Source of the DNA: CAADGV01 sp040290295 | GTDB taxonomy: Bacteria > Bacteroidota > Ignavibacteria > UBA10030 > UBA6906 | Direction: 5' to 3' | DNA length: 64,000 nt | Assembly (NCBI GenBank): GCA_040290295.1 | Contig: PSMW01000011.1 | Coordinates: 1 to 64,000, forward strand | Shown: positions 15,677 to 24,441 of the stretch, one piece after another | Position numbering within the stretch: position 1 is the stretch's first letter | Layout of the letters: each line of letters starts with the position of its first letter | Notes under the pieces: generated by a model | Databases searched by the model: none | Told to the model about the DNA's origin: nothing | The model's input: the letters and a program-made list of their open reading frames with translations, nothing else | Position numbers and translations under genes: made by a program

Positions 15677-17449
15677 ATGAAAGCCCTCCGCGCCACACAC
15701 TGGTGGTTCTTCTTCCTTGCTACGTTCATTCTCTGGTCCGGTCACGCATCGGGCGGGGTCGTCCGGGCGATCGACGTTCGCGGCAACAGTATCGTTACCG
15801 CACGAGAGATACTTGGTTGGCTCTCACTGAAGCCTCAACTTCCGTACGATTCCGCTCTTGCTGCCATCGACATGGCGCGCATCCGTGAGGAGTACCGCCG
15901 CCGAGGGTTCCTCGCTGCGGATGTTCGGCACGACGTGGCTTCGCACACCTCGTCAGGCACTGTTGACGTTATCATCACGATCGCTGAGGGCAAGCAAACC
16001 GTGGTCGGAACGTTGACCTTCAGCGGCTATACTCACGTTTCCGCCGATGAGCTTCTTCGCCGCTTCGATACGCGACCGGGGGATCCTTTGGATCGCGTGA
16101 CATTGGAGCGGGACATCGACAACCTCCTCGCGCGCTACGAACGACTCGGATTTCCGTTCGCACAATGCACCATCCACCACATCGACGTTCATCACGGCAA
16201 CGAGCAGGATTCGCTCGACATCGTCGTGGCTATCACCGAAGGACCGCAAGTCACCATCGACGAGATTCGTGTCGAAGGAAACAAGGAGACCGATCCGGCA
16301 GTTGTCGTGCGCGAAACACGTATCATCGCCGGCGAACTGTTCAATCCCCAAAAGATCGACGCGATCAAACCACGCTTGAAGCGTTTGAACATTTTCTCGG
16401 AAGTGGCGGACCCTGAATTGTACGTACGCAACGACAAGAGCGGAATCCTCATCAAAGTCCAAGAAGGAAACACCAACACCTTCGACGGCGTGCTCGGCTA
16501 CATCCCCGGGAGAACATCAGACGAGGCGGGGTATGTCACGGGATTGGTTTCGATCGCAATGCGCAATCTCTTCGGCACCGGGCGAAAGCTCAGCTTTCGA
16601 TGGGCACGCGAGGATCGCCTCTCACAAGAGCTTGCTGTCCGCTACTTGGAACCCTGGGTGTTTCAACTGCCGGCAAATATCGGCGGCGGATTTCTCCAGC
16701 GCCAGCAGGACTCATCGTACGTACGGCGAGCGGTCGACCTTAAGGTGGAAATCATGCTGTCGGAAGAGTTGTCCCTTGCGGGCATCCTGAACTCCGAAAG
16801 CGTGATCCCATCGGCGAGTGATACAAGCTTTCGCAGAGTGTTTCGCAGTTCGCTTCTCTCTGTTGGAGCCGAGATTCAGTACGATACACGCAACGATGCG
16901 GTCAGCCCCACTGCAGGTGCACGCTATCGCACCGATTATCAGTACGGCATAAAGCGCACCAGCAACGTTCCCGCACCGCTCACTGCGCAACTCCCAGCAC
17001 GAGCGAGTGTACAACGCTTTACATTCGACCTAGATGTGTATGTTGGAACATTCGAGCGACAAGTGCTTGCACTCGGCGTCCATGGCCGTGAATTGCAAAC
17101 CGCACAGCCGGAAGAAGGAGAAATGTTTCGCTTCGGAGGTAGTCGGACGTTGCGCGGCTTTCGCGAGAATCAATTCATTGGTTCGCGCATCGGATGGATG
17201 AATACCGAGTATTGCTTTTTGCTGGCGCGCCGATCGTTCTTTTTCGGATTCGTGGATGTCGGCTATTACCTTCGCCCTGCCGACGACGTGCGCCGTCTTC
17301 CAAAAGCCGACGCGTTCAAGTATGGCTACGGTATCGGCGTCCAACTGGAAACAGGATTGGGAGTCTTAGGTGTGAGCTTTGCACTCGGCAGCGACAGCCC
17401 ATCCTTCAACAACGGCAAAATCCACTTCGGGTTGATCAATGAGTTCTAA
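15677..17449 (+). CDS. Omp85/BamA-superfamily outer-membrane protein
   Basis: Encodes 590 residues: a signal peptide (to about residue 26), three POTRA repeats (about 28-270, with VVRAIDVRGNSIVTAREI, VVGTLTFSGYTHVSADEL and VTIDEIRVEGNKETDPAVV) and a C-terminal 16-strand-type barrel. The barrel contains FRFGGSRTLRGFRENQF, the (V/I)RGF lid-lock motif region of Omp85 proteins. It ends in a strand with a terminal Phe (GLINEF), the signal recognised by the BAM machinery. At 590 residues it is shorter than BamA and closer to TamA-like members, so the substrate is uncertain. rnhB begins inside its last codons. Confidence 0.85.
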   Translation: MKALRATHWWFFFLATFILWSGHASGGVVRAIDVRGNSIVTAREILGWLSLKPQLPYDSALAAIDMARIREEYRRRGFLAADVRHDVASHTSSGTVDVIITIAEGKQTVVGTLTFSGYTHVSADELLRRFDTRPGDPLDRVTLERDIDNLLARYERLGFPFAQCTIHHIDVHHGNEQDSLDIVVAITEGPQVTIDEIRVEGNKETDPAVVVRETRIIAGELFNPQKIDAIKPRLKRLNIFSEVADPELYVRNDKSGILIKVQEGNTNTFDGVLGYIPGRTSDEAGYVTGLVSIAMRNLFGTGRKLSFRWAREDRLSQELAVRYLEPWVFQLPANIGGGFLQRQQDSSYVRRAVDLKVEIMLSEELSLAGILNSESVIPSASDTSFRRVFRSSLLSVGAEIQYDTRNDAVSPTAGARYRTDYQYGIKRTSNVPAPLTAQLPARASVQRFTFDLDVYVGTFERQVLALGVHGRELQTAQPEEGEMFRFGGSRTLRGFRENQFIGSRIGWMNTEYCFLLARRSFFFGFVDVGYYLRPADDVRRLPKADAFKYGYGIGVQLETGLGVLGVSFALGSDSPSFNNGKIHFGLINEF

Positions 17450-18080
17450 GACACGACAACCGAACGATCTTCTCGCGTTCGAGCGAAGGCTGTGGGCGTT
17501 CGGAACGACACGCGTGGCAGGTGTTGACGAGGCCGGACGTGGTCCTCTGGCTGGACCAGTGGTCGCCGCGGCGGTGATCTTCGAGCCGGGGCATACCATC
17601 GATGGCGTTCGCGATTCGAAGCGGGTACCGCCCTCCGAACGCGAAACACTCTACGAACGCATCGTCGTCGAGGCTGTCGGTTTCGGTATCGGCATCGTCG
17701 ATCACGACGTGATCGATTCGATCAACATTCTCCAAGCAACGTACCGAGCGATGCATCTCGCCATCGAGCACCTTCCGATCCAGCCCGAGCATGTGCTGAT
17801 CGACGGCAATCGGTTCGATCAGCTCAGCGTTCCATACTCGACCATCGTTGACGGCGACGTGCTGTGTTTTTCGATCGCCGCCGCTTCGATCGTAGCGAAA
17901 GTGACGCGTGATCGATTGATGATCGAATACGACAAGCAGTATCCGGGCTACGGATTTGCGCACCATAAAGGGTACGGAACGCCGGAGCATCGCGCGGCAA
18001 TCCGCCGCTTGGGCCTCTGCGAGATTCATCGCCGCTCGTTCGCCCGACACCTCACGTCGCATCCGGCGATCGCGGAGTGA
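17439..18080 (+). CDS. rnhB: ribonuclease HII
   Basis: Encodes 213 residues with the RNase HII opening VAGVDEAGRGPLAGPVVAAAV (the DEAGRG motif with catalytic Asp and Glu), DGNRF and the SIAAASIVAKVTRD helix, with the C-terminal YPGYGFAHHKGYGT. The enzyme nicks RNA-DNA hybrids 5' of a ribonucleotide and starts ribonucleotide excision repair. It overlaps the end of the Omp85 gene by 11 bases and is followed by a yraN-type gene six bases later, an arrangement (rnhB-yraN) common in bacteria. Confidence 0.93.
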   Translation: MSSKTRQPNDLLAFERRLWAFGTTRVAGVDEAGRGPLAGPVVAAAVIFEPGHTIDGVRDSKRVPPSERETLYERIVVEAVGFGIGIVDHDVIDSINILQATYRAMHLAIEHLPIQPEHVLIDGNRFDQLSVPYSTIVDGDVLCFSIAAASIVAKVTRDRLMIEYDKQYPGYGFAHHKGYGTPEHRAAIRRLGLCEIHRRSFARHLTSHPAIAE

Positions 18081-18086
18081 ATCCTG

Positions 18087-18449
18087 ATGAAACAACAATC
18101 GACAACATCATCGGGGGATGAGGGCGAAGCAATCGCCGTTCGTTTCTTGCGCGAGCGCGGTCTTGTCATTCTCGAGACGAAGTATCGCTACAAAAAGATG
18201 GGCGAGATCGATATTGTGGCAAAGGATGGTGACGTGCTCGTTTTTTGTGAAGTGAAGATGCGGAGGAGCAATGAATTCGGCGACCCGGAATTTGCTATCA
18301 CGCCGAAGAAGCAGGCGAACGTTCGTCGCGTGGCGCACGCCTATCTGTACGAGCACGATATCGACGAGCAGGAATGCCGCTTCGATGTTGTGGCGATAAA
18401 GAATTTCGGCGGTCGGTTGGAGATCAATTATATTCCGAGCGCCTTCTAA
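18087..18449 (+). CDS. YraN family (UPF0102) endonuclease-like protein
   Basis: Encodes 120 residues of the UPF0102 family: GDEGEAIAVRFLRERGLVIL, then YRYKKMGEIDIVAKDGDVLVFCEVKMR, which is the D...E-x-K core of a PD-(D/E)xK nuclease fold, and ITPKKQANVRRVAHAYL. The activity is poorly defined in the family. It is tucked behind rnhB, as in many genomes, and ends 25 bases before cstA. Confidence 0.88.
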   Translation: MKQQSTTSSGDEGEAIAVRFLRERGLVILETKYRYKKMGEIDIVAKDGDVLVFCEVKMRRSNEFGDPEFAITPKKQANVRRVAHAYLYEHDIDEQECRFDVVAIKNFGGRLEINYIPSAF

Positions 18450-18474
18450 CGATGCACACTCTGCGAGGTACTCT

Positions 18475-20223
18475 ATGAATATTGCTCTCGTGCTTCTGCT
18501 TTCAGGAGGTATTCTCATTCTCGGCTATCGGTTCTATAGCCGGTTCGTTGCAAAGACGGTGGGGTTGGACGGGCACCGCCCGNNNNNNNNNNNNNNNNNN
18601 NNNNNNNNNGTGCCGACCAAACCGCTTGTGTTGTTCGCCCATCATTTCGCCGCGATCGCGGCTGCAGGTCCGATTGTCGGACCGACGCTCGCGTTATATT
18701 TCGGTTTTGTTCCGGCGTGGTTGTGGATCGTGTTCGGCGTAGTGTTCATCGGCGCCGTGCACGACTTTACCGCGCTGTTCGTTGCCGTGCGCGAAGGCGG
18801 TCGGTCGGTGGCAGAAGTGGCACAGAAAACGCTCGGCAAGATGGGCTTTCTCTTTTATATCTCCTTTGCCATCCTGCTGTGCTTGCTCGTCATTGCGGCA
18901 TTTCTGCAACTCACGGCTCTCGCGCTCACCTCCACTCTCCCTCCCGACGACGTAAACCTGACTGCATCCGGTTCGCATCTTCACATGGTGCAGGAAGACG
19001 GTGTCGTGAAAGTGCAGATTGGAGGCGTTGCTTCTGCCTCCGTCATCGTGATGACATTGTTCGCGCCGCTTATAGGTTGGATGATCTACAAGATGCACGT
19101 GCGGTTGTGGATTGTAACACTGGTAGCGTTGGTCGTCTCGTTCGGTTCCATCGTGATGGGCTTTTACTATCCGGTCACGCTTTCGCCGACGCTGTGGATA
19201 CTTATCATTTCGTTCTATGTCTTCTTCGCTTCGTGGATTCCCGTGTGGATCGTTCTTCAGCCGCGAGATTTCGTGAACGCACAAGTGCTCTATCTCGGTC
19301 TGGCTTCCATGGTCGTCGGTATTTTGGGTGCAGGCGTGCAAGGGAGTGTCATCAACGTCCCCGCGTTCAATTTGGATCAAGCGTTGTCCGCTCCGAATCT
19401 TGGAGTCCTCTGGCCCTTCCTCTTCATCACCATCGCATGCGGTGCTGTATCGGGCGCTCACGGCTTGGTGTGCGGCGGAACGTCGTGCAAACAGCTTTCG
19501 AACGAGAAGCACGCACGCGTGATCGGGTATGGCGGGATGCTACTGGAGGGACTGCTCGCCTTGTGCGTCATCCTGTTGGTATCGGGAGGAATGGATTTCG
19601 AACGGTACAAGAGCTTGGTGTATCCGACGGAGGGGTCGAGCAACGCGCCGCTGGCATTTGCCCTCGGTCTGGGCAGCGTACTCGGCGAGAGCATACACCT
19701 GCCGAAGGTCTTCGGCACGATTTGGGGAATTCTACTTCTCGAAGGATTCCTTGTCACCACCATCGATGCACTCGTACGCCTCTCTCGTTACCTGTTCGAA
19801 GAGCTGTGGAGAACACTTCTGGATAATCCGCCCGCTTGGGTGAGAAGTCCCATCTTCAACAGCGTGCTCGTCGTTGCAGGCTTCCTGACGCTCACCTTTA
19901 CGAACGCGTATCTCAAGATTTGGCCCATCTTCGGTGCAGCGAATCAATTGCTTGCCGCGCTCACGCTCATCGCTATCACGGCGTGGCTGGCGCAAAAAGC
20001 AAAGACGTATTGGTTTACGGCAATCCCTGCCGCCTTCATGGTGGTCACCACCATCACTTCGCTGGTTATACTTTTGGGTCGCTACGTCAAGTTCGAGAGC
20101 TGGACGTTGTTCACCACCGACGTCATTCTGCTCGCCCTCGCATCGGGTGTGATGGTCCTGACGTTCAAGTACTTCTACTCCTTGCGTTCACGCCTTGCTG
20201 CGGAAGTCGGACTGGAAAAGTAG
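18475..20223 (+). CDS. cstA: carbon starvation protein CstA family transporter
   Basis: Encodes about 582 residues with some 15 hydrophobic segments. LFAHHFAAIAAAGPIVGPTLAL is the CstA hallmark, and SGAHGLVCGGTSCKQLSNEKHA and NQLLAALTLIAITAWL are also diagnostic. CstA proteins import peptides or pyruvate; this short form lacks the longer C-terminus of the E. coli protein. A 27-base N run (18583-18609) hides about nine residues near position 40, probably the YVPT segment, and the frame is kept across it. The patatin gene starts at the next base after the stop. Confidence 0.88.
   Translation: MNIALVLLLSGGILILGYRFYSRFVAKTVGLDGHRPXXXXXXXXXVPTKPLVLFAHHFAAIAAAGPIVGPTLALYFGFVPAWLWIVFGVVFIGAVHDFTALFVAVREGGRSVAEVAQKTLGKMGFLFYISFAILLCLLVIAAFLQLTALALTSTLPPDDVNLTASGSHLHMVQEDGVVKVQIGGVASASVIVMTLFAPLIGWMIYKMHVRLWIVTLVALVVSFGSIVMGFYYPVTLSPTLWILIISFYVFFASWIPVWIVLQPRDFVNAQVLYLGLASMVVGILGAGVQGSVINVPAFNLDQALSAPNLGVLWPFLFITIACGAVSGAHGLVCGGTSCKQLSNEKHARVIGYGGMLLEGLLALCVILLVSGGMDFERYKSLVYPTEGSSNAPLAFALGLGSVLGESIHLPKVFGTIWGILLLEGFLVTTIDALVRLSRYLFEELWRTLLDNPPAWVRSPIFNSVLVVAGFLTLTFTNAYLKIWPIFGAANQLLAALTLIAITAWLAQKAKTYWFTAIPAAFMVVTTITSLVILLGRYVKFESWTLFTTDVILLALASGVMVLTFKYFYSLRSRLAAEVGLEK
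18583..18609. other. assembly gap (27 N) inside cstA
   Basis: Twenty-seven N. The reading frame agrees on both sides, so the size is likely right or off by a multiple of three. Confidence 0.95.
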
Positions 20224-21171
20224 ATGTCCAAAGTCGAGCATGCATCGCCGTCAACGGAACACACGAACCGCCCGAGGATAGGACTCGCACTGGGAAGCGG
20301 TTCCGCACGCGGTTGGGCGCACATCGGTGTTCTGCGCGCACTCGCTGCGATGGGGATCGAGCCGGACATCGTGTGCGGAACGTCCACCGGCGCGTTGGTC
20401 GGAGCGGCATACGTGCTGGGGAAGTTGGATCTGTTGGAATCGTGGGTGCGGAGGATGAACACCCGCAACGTGGTGAAGTACTTCGACATTCGGCTTGTCG
20501 TTGGCGGAGGGTTTGTCGAAGGAAAATGGCTGATGGATTTTCTGCGCGAACGCTTTGGCGACATCCTGATCGAGGATCTGCCTCGACCGTTCGGTGCCGT
20601 AGCAACCGACTTGAAGTCGGGACGCGAGGTGTGGCTCCGCAGCGGCTCACTGTGGGACGCCGTTCGCGCTTCCATTGCCCTGCCGGGTTTCATCACACCG
20701 GTTCGCATGGGCGATCAATGGTTAGTGGACGGTGGATTAGTCAATCCGGTGCCCGTCTCCTTTTGCCGCGCGATGGGTGCCGATGCGATCATTGCCGTGA
20801 ACTTGAACGGCGATATCGTCGGCAGACATTTCCATCATGAGAAGCGCTCCGTAGCGGGCGGCACCGGACGGAGCACCGAAGCCCGACTCTTGAACAAGCT
20901 GACCATTCGTTTGAAAGAGAAAGTGAAGACAGGAACGCCGGGATTGTTTGACGTACTTGCCGGCGCGATCAACATCATGCAGGATCGGATCACTGTCGGC
21001 CGGCTTGCAGATCATCCTCCCGATGTGATGATCACGCCGCGTCTTGCCCAGATCGGGTTGTTGGAGTTCGATCGTGCAGCAGAAGCTATCACTGAGGGTC
21101 GCGAAGCCGTGCGGCGCGTTGCCGGAGAACTCTCGCGTTTTTGGGAGAACCTCTCATCCGTTTTCCACTGA
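20224..21171 (+). CDS. patatin-like phospholipase (RssA/NTE-type)
   Basis: Encodes 315 residues with an oxyanion motif GSGSARGWAHIG (25-36), the nucleophile elbow GTSTG (Ser54) and the catalytic DGG (Asp169, WLVDGGLVNPVPVS), so all catalytic parts of a patatin Ser-Asp dyad are present. Such proteins hydrolyse acyl esters of membrane lipids. The C-terminal 100 residues form helices of the RssA type. The gene follows cstA with no intergenic bases and is probably cotranscribed. There is no signal peptide, so it should be cytoplasmic or membrane-associated. Confidence 0.85.
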   Translation: MSKVEHASPSTEHTNRPRIGLALGSGSARGWAHIGVLRALAAMGIEPDIVCGTSTGALVGAAYVLGKLDLLESWVRRMNTRNVVKYFDIRLVVGGGFVEGKWLMDFLRERFGDILIEDLPRPFGAVATDLKSGREVWLRSGSLWDAVRASIALPGFITPVRMGDQWLVDGGLVNPVPVSFCRAMGADAIIAVNLNGDIVGRHFHHEKRSVAGGTGRSTEARLLNKLTIRLKEKVKTGTPGLFDVLAGAINIMQDRITVGRLADHPPDVMITPRLAQIGLLEFDRAAEAITEGREAVRRVAGELSRFWENLSSVFH

Positions 21172-21190
21172 CCATTCACGGAGGTGCACT

Positions 21191-22567
21191 CTGCAACAGA
21201 CACGAGGTCACCCGACGGTCGCTCTTTCCCTCTTCGGTTTGCTCATCGCGGGTTGTTGTCATCCGCCCATGCGCACGCCGACCGAAGGGGTGAAGGTCAT
21301 CAACATGATTCCGTTTTCGATGAGCAGCGAAATCAATCAGGACAGTGAACCTTTTCTCGCAGTCGACCTCTCCGATACGAATCGCATGGTTGGCACAGCC
21401 TTTACGCCGAATCCCTTCGGCTCCAGCGGCAACGCTCCCGTGTACGTTACCACCGATGGCGGCGAAACGTGGTCGCTCAACTTCATCGTTGATAGCCACG
21501 GCTTTGCAGGAACGAACGATATCACCGTTGCCGGAACGATGACGCCGCTTCGACTGCACGGCAGCATCCTTCGTTCTCCCGGCAGTCTGCTGATGAATGT
21601 TCTGCGCACGAACAACTTCACCACACCGGCGGTCATGGGGGTACTGCAATCACGAACCAACGTCGATCAGCCCTTTGTTCAGGCAACAACGTGGGCGGGC
21701 ACCGATCGCATCTACGTCGGCAACAACGATTTTAACGCCGGCGGTGGAAAGACCGCGACAGTCGATGTCTCGACCGATGGCGGCGCAACGTTCCCCACGA
21801 TCCGCCTCGAGCCACGCAATACCAACAGCCAGAACGGTCCTTCGGTACGGCCTGCTGTATCGGGAGACGGAACGGTGTACGTTGCATACTTCGGTTGGCG
21901 GGGTTTCGTCAACAACACCGCAACCAGCGACATCGTCGTCGTGCGCGACGATCATGGTGCGATGGGAGCCAATCCTTTCCGTGATCTTCTCGATCCTTCC
22001 GACAATCTCCCCGGCAGAAAGGTGGCAACGAATGTGCGCATCCCTTGGTCGAACGCGCCGACGTTGGGAAATGAGCGCATCGGCTCGACGCTTTCCCTCG
22101 CGGTTCATCCCACCAACAGCAACATCGTGTATGTCTGCTGGGCAGATCGCGTCGGAGGCGAAACCTACACGCTGCACGTGCGCCGATCAACTGATCGTGG
22201 CGTAACGTGGTCGGGCGATCTCAGAACCGTGAAGAACGCTACGTGCGGGGCTTTGGCGGTTGCCCCGAACGGCACCGTCGGGTTTCTCTATCAACAATTC
22301 GTAACCGATTGTCGAGGTTTTTGGGCTACACATCTGGAGCAGTCCAGTGACGGATTTCAAACGAAAGAAGAGGTGATTCTCTCGTACACTCCCAACGCAA
22401 CGCCCGAGCCGAAATTTTTGCCGTATCTCGGTGACTACAATTTCCTGTTCTGCGTGGGCAACGAATTTCGCGGCGTGTTTTCGGCAAGCAATGCCCCGGT
22501 GCTCGACATTTTCCGTGCGGCGTGCGGTATCAACGCAACGTGGATTTCAACGCCGAAAAACTTTTGA
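21191..22567 (+). CDS. sialidase-like (BNR-repeat) lipoprotein
   Basis: The frame encodes a lipoprotein signal (VALSLFGLLIAGCC, lipobox LIAGC) and then about 430 residues of beta-propeller. It has Asp-box-like repeats such as VTTDGGETW, VSTDGGATF and RRSTDRGVTWSG, as in exo-alpha-sialidase-like and photosystem-stability-factor-like proteins. No sialidase arginine triad is obvious, so a binding or structural role is as likely as catalysis. The start is unclear: a CTG at 21191 sits behind CGGAGG and puts the signal peptide in the right place, but no ATG, GTG or TTG does. It follows the patatin gene by 19 bases. Confidence 0.7.
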   Translation: MQQTRGHPTVALSLFGLLIAGCCHPPMRTPTEGVKVINMIPFSMSSEINQDSEPFLAVDLSDTNRMVGTAFTPNPFGSSGNAPVYVTTDGGETWSLNFIVDSHGFAGTNDITVAGTMTPLRLHGSILRSPGSLLMNVLRTNNFTTPAVMGVLQSRTNVDQPFVQATTWAGTDRIYVGNNDFNAGGGKTATVDVSTDGGATFPTIRLEPRNTNSQNGPSVRPAVSGDGTVYVAYFGWRGFVNNTATSDIVVVRDDHGAMGANPFRDLLDPSDNLPGRKVATNVRIPWSNAPTLGNERIGSTLSLAVHPTNSNIVYVCWADRVGGETYTLHVRRSTDRGVTWSGDLRTVKNATCGALAVAPNGTVGFLYQQFVTDCRGFWATHLEQSSDGFQTKEEVILSYTPNATPEPKFLPYLGDYNFLFCVGNEFRGVFSASNAPVLDIFRAACGINATWISTPKNF

Positions 22568-22644
22568 GCGTCGGCGGCAGTCAGGTGGGAGTCTCGATCG
22601 ATCCTTTTTACTTCAGTGTTCCGGTACGATAAGGAGTGTCTGCC

Positions 22645-23523
22645 ATGACAATGACCATGATGGTTCGCCGTGCCGTGCACGCACAGATGAGAGAATCGGT
22701 ATGGACAGCAGTGCTCCTGTGTTGGATGGGGCACGCTGCACTCCCCTCGGTGCACGCGCAGCAGTTCGATCGCGAGGCAAGGCAAAACGCGAGCGCCACG
22801 TTCATCGGAACGGTCGTACAAACGGACGCCGTTACCTTTCCTGAAGCGCCGCGATCGGGGAACACACTCCTGACGCGCATCGACCAACTGCTCGACAAGC
22901 CCCCAACGATTCCGATCAAGAGCGGAGACGAGATCACGGTGTTCGTGCCGGAGCCGGCGGCATTTCCTGAAGGACCACAAGCGGTGTTTTACGCGGACGG
23001 ATGGATACTCGGCAAAGGTGTAGCGCTGCGCGTCGTTGCTCATACTCTGGTGAAGCCCGAGGAAGCGGGCGCGGTGCGCACTCAGGCCCTTCAGAAATTC
23101 CAACAGACACAACAGGCGCTCGCCGCACAACAACTGGCTGCACGCATCGAGAGCGCCGACCTCGTTGTGCTGGCAAAACTAACGAGCGTGCGTGCGGCGA
23201 CCGAAGGAGAACGCTTCATCACCGAACACGACCCGCAATGGCAGGACGCTCTTGTGGTGGTACGCAACGTCGTCAAAGGAGCGACCGAAGGCGAACAACT
23301 CATCGTCCGATTCCCCGGCTCCACCGACGTCGCCTCCTATCGCATACCAAAACTCAAACCCGGAGATGAGCAGATCATTTTTGCCGCTAAGGATCGCTTC
23401 AGCGGGCTTCCACCAGCACAGCTTGCAGGCAGGGCGGTCGCGACGTACATCATCCGCTCACCGCAGGAGGTTCGGCCGAAAGAAGATTTCGAACGCATCC
23501 GGCAAGCAGCACAACGAAAATAA
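22645..23523 (+). CDS. exported protein of unknown function
   Basis: I do not recognise the family. ATG 22645 lies seven bases after AAGGAG, which is better than the GTG at 22636. A signal peptide ends near PSVHAQ (about residue 38). The mature part contains two similar halves, each an alpha/beta sandwich: ASATFIGTVVQTDAVTFPE...EITVFVPEP and IESADLVVLAKLTSVRAAT...EQLIVRFPGS. They share a strand, then 'R...NVVKG/IDQLLD' and then 'D.I.V..P', so this looks like an internal duplication. Such paired domains occur in secreted proteins near metallocarboxypeptidase-like genes, but no function can be assigned. Confidence 0.6.
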   Translation: MTMTMMVRRAVHAQMRESVWTAVLLCWMGHAALPSVHAQQFDREARQNASATFIGTVVQTDAVTFPEAPRSGNTLLTRIDQLLDKPPTIPIKSGDEITVFVPEPAAFPEGPQAVFYADGWILGKGVALRVVAHTLVKPEEAGAVRTQALQKFQQTQQALAAQQLAARIESADLVVLAKLTSVRAATEGERFITEHDPQWQDALVVVRNVVKGATEGEQLIVRFPGSTDVASYRIPKLKPGDEQIIFAAKDRFSGLPPAQLAGRAVATYIIRSPQEVRPKEDFERIRQAAQRK

Positions 23524-23559
23524 CATCGGCACTCATCGCTCAACAACAGAAGGCTCACT

Positions 23560-24357
23560 ATGGAGATCGACATCCTCGAGTGGATCAATCTCGCGTTTCG
23601 TTGGATTCACATCTTTGCGGGTATCATGTGGGTCGGCGCCACATTCTTTTTCACGTGGCTCGATGGTCGCTTCGCGGAGTTGAGCGGCACGGAGACTGAA
23701 AAGAACGTATGGATGGTGCATAGCGGCGGCTTCTATGTCGTCGTGAAGCAGAAGTCGCCGCACATCGTTCCCGACAAGCTACATTGGTTCCGCTGGGAAG
23801 CCGCAATCACCTGGCTGAGCGGCATTGTGTTGCTCGGATACCTCTACTATTTCGGCGGACTGATGACCGAGGATCTGAATAACGAACCGACGGCGATGGC
23901 AGTCGGCATCGCGGCGATCGTTCTCGCTTGGCCCCTCTACGATCTCTTGTGGAAATCGCCTCTTGCAAGGGACGAGCGCGTCGCAGGAGCGATTTCCTTT
24001 GTACTGATCGTGGCTGCCGCCTACGTCCTCGACACGTTCATGGGACCTCGTGCCGCATACATCCATGTCGGTGCGATGCTCGGAACGCTCATGACAGCGA
24101 ACGTGTGGATGGTCATCATACCTGCTCAGCGGAAAATGGTAGCGGCTCTTGCCCCAGGTGCCACACCCGACGAACGCCTTGCAGCGCGCGCAAAAGGACG
24201 ATCCAAACATAACACCTTCATGGTCCTTCCCGTCGTCTTCCTCATGATCAGCAACCATTTTCCAACCATTACCTTCGGAACGCCGTCGCGCCTGCTCGTG
24301 CTCGCATCGATGGTGCTGGTGGGTTGGGGCGCAGCGAAGATCATACGCCGAGCCTGA
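23560..24357 (+). CDS. urate hydroxylase PuuD-like membrane protein without cytochrome domain
   Basis: Encodes 265 residues with seven or eight membrane helices. WINLAFRWIHIFAGIMWVGATFFFTWLD and the later VWMVIIPAQRKMV and FMVLPVVFLMISNHFPTI match the Urate_ox_N domain found at the N-terminus of PuuD. In PuuD-type urate hydroxylases a C-terminal cytochrome c domain follows; here the protein ends after the last helix. Histidines that could bind haem are present in helices 1 and 7. No purine-degradation genes are nearby, so urate as substrate is only a family-level guess. Confidence 0.75.
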   Translation: MEIDILEWINLAFRWIHIFAGIMWVGATFFFTWLDGRFAELSGTETEKNVWMVHSGGFYVVVKQKSPHIVPDKLHWFRWEAAITWLSGIVLLGYLYYFGGLMTEDLNNEPTAMAVGIAAIVLAWPLYDLLWKSPLARDERVAGAISFVLIVAAAYVLDTFMGPRAAYIHVGAMLGTLMTANVWMVIIPAQRKMVAALAPGATPDERLAARAKGRSKHNTFMVLPVVFLMISNHFPTITFGTPSRLLVLASMVLVGWGAAKIIRRA

Positions 24358-24441
24358 CTGGATGTTGAGTTCTCGAGTAGATACCGGCGGCCATCACGGC
24401 ACCGTTTCGCATCGATGCTGTGGAAGCGATGCGGGTAAATG

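Noticed and set aside
24408..24433. Bidirectional terminator between converging genes
   Set aside because: CGCATCG/CGATGCG forms only seven pairs with a long loop and no T run.
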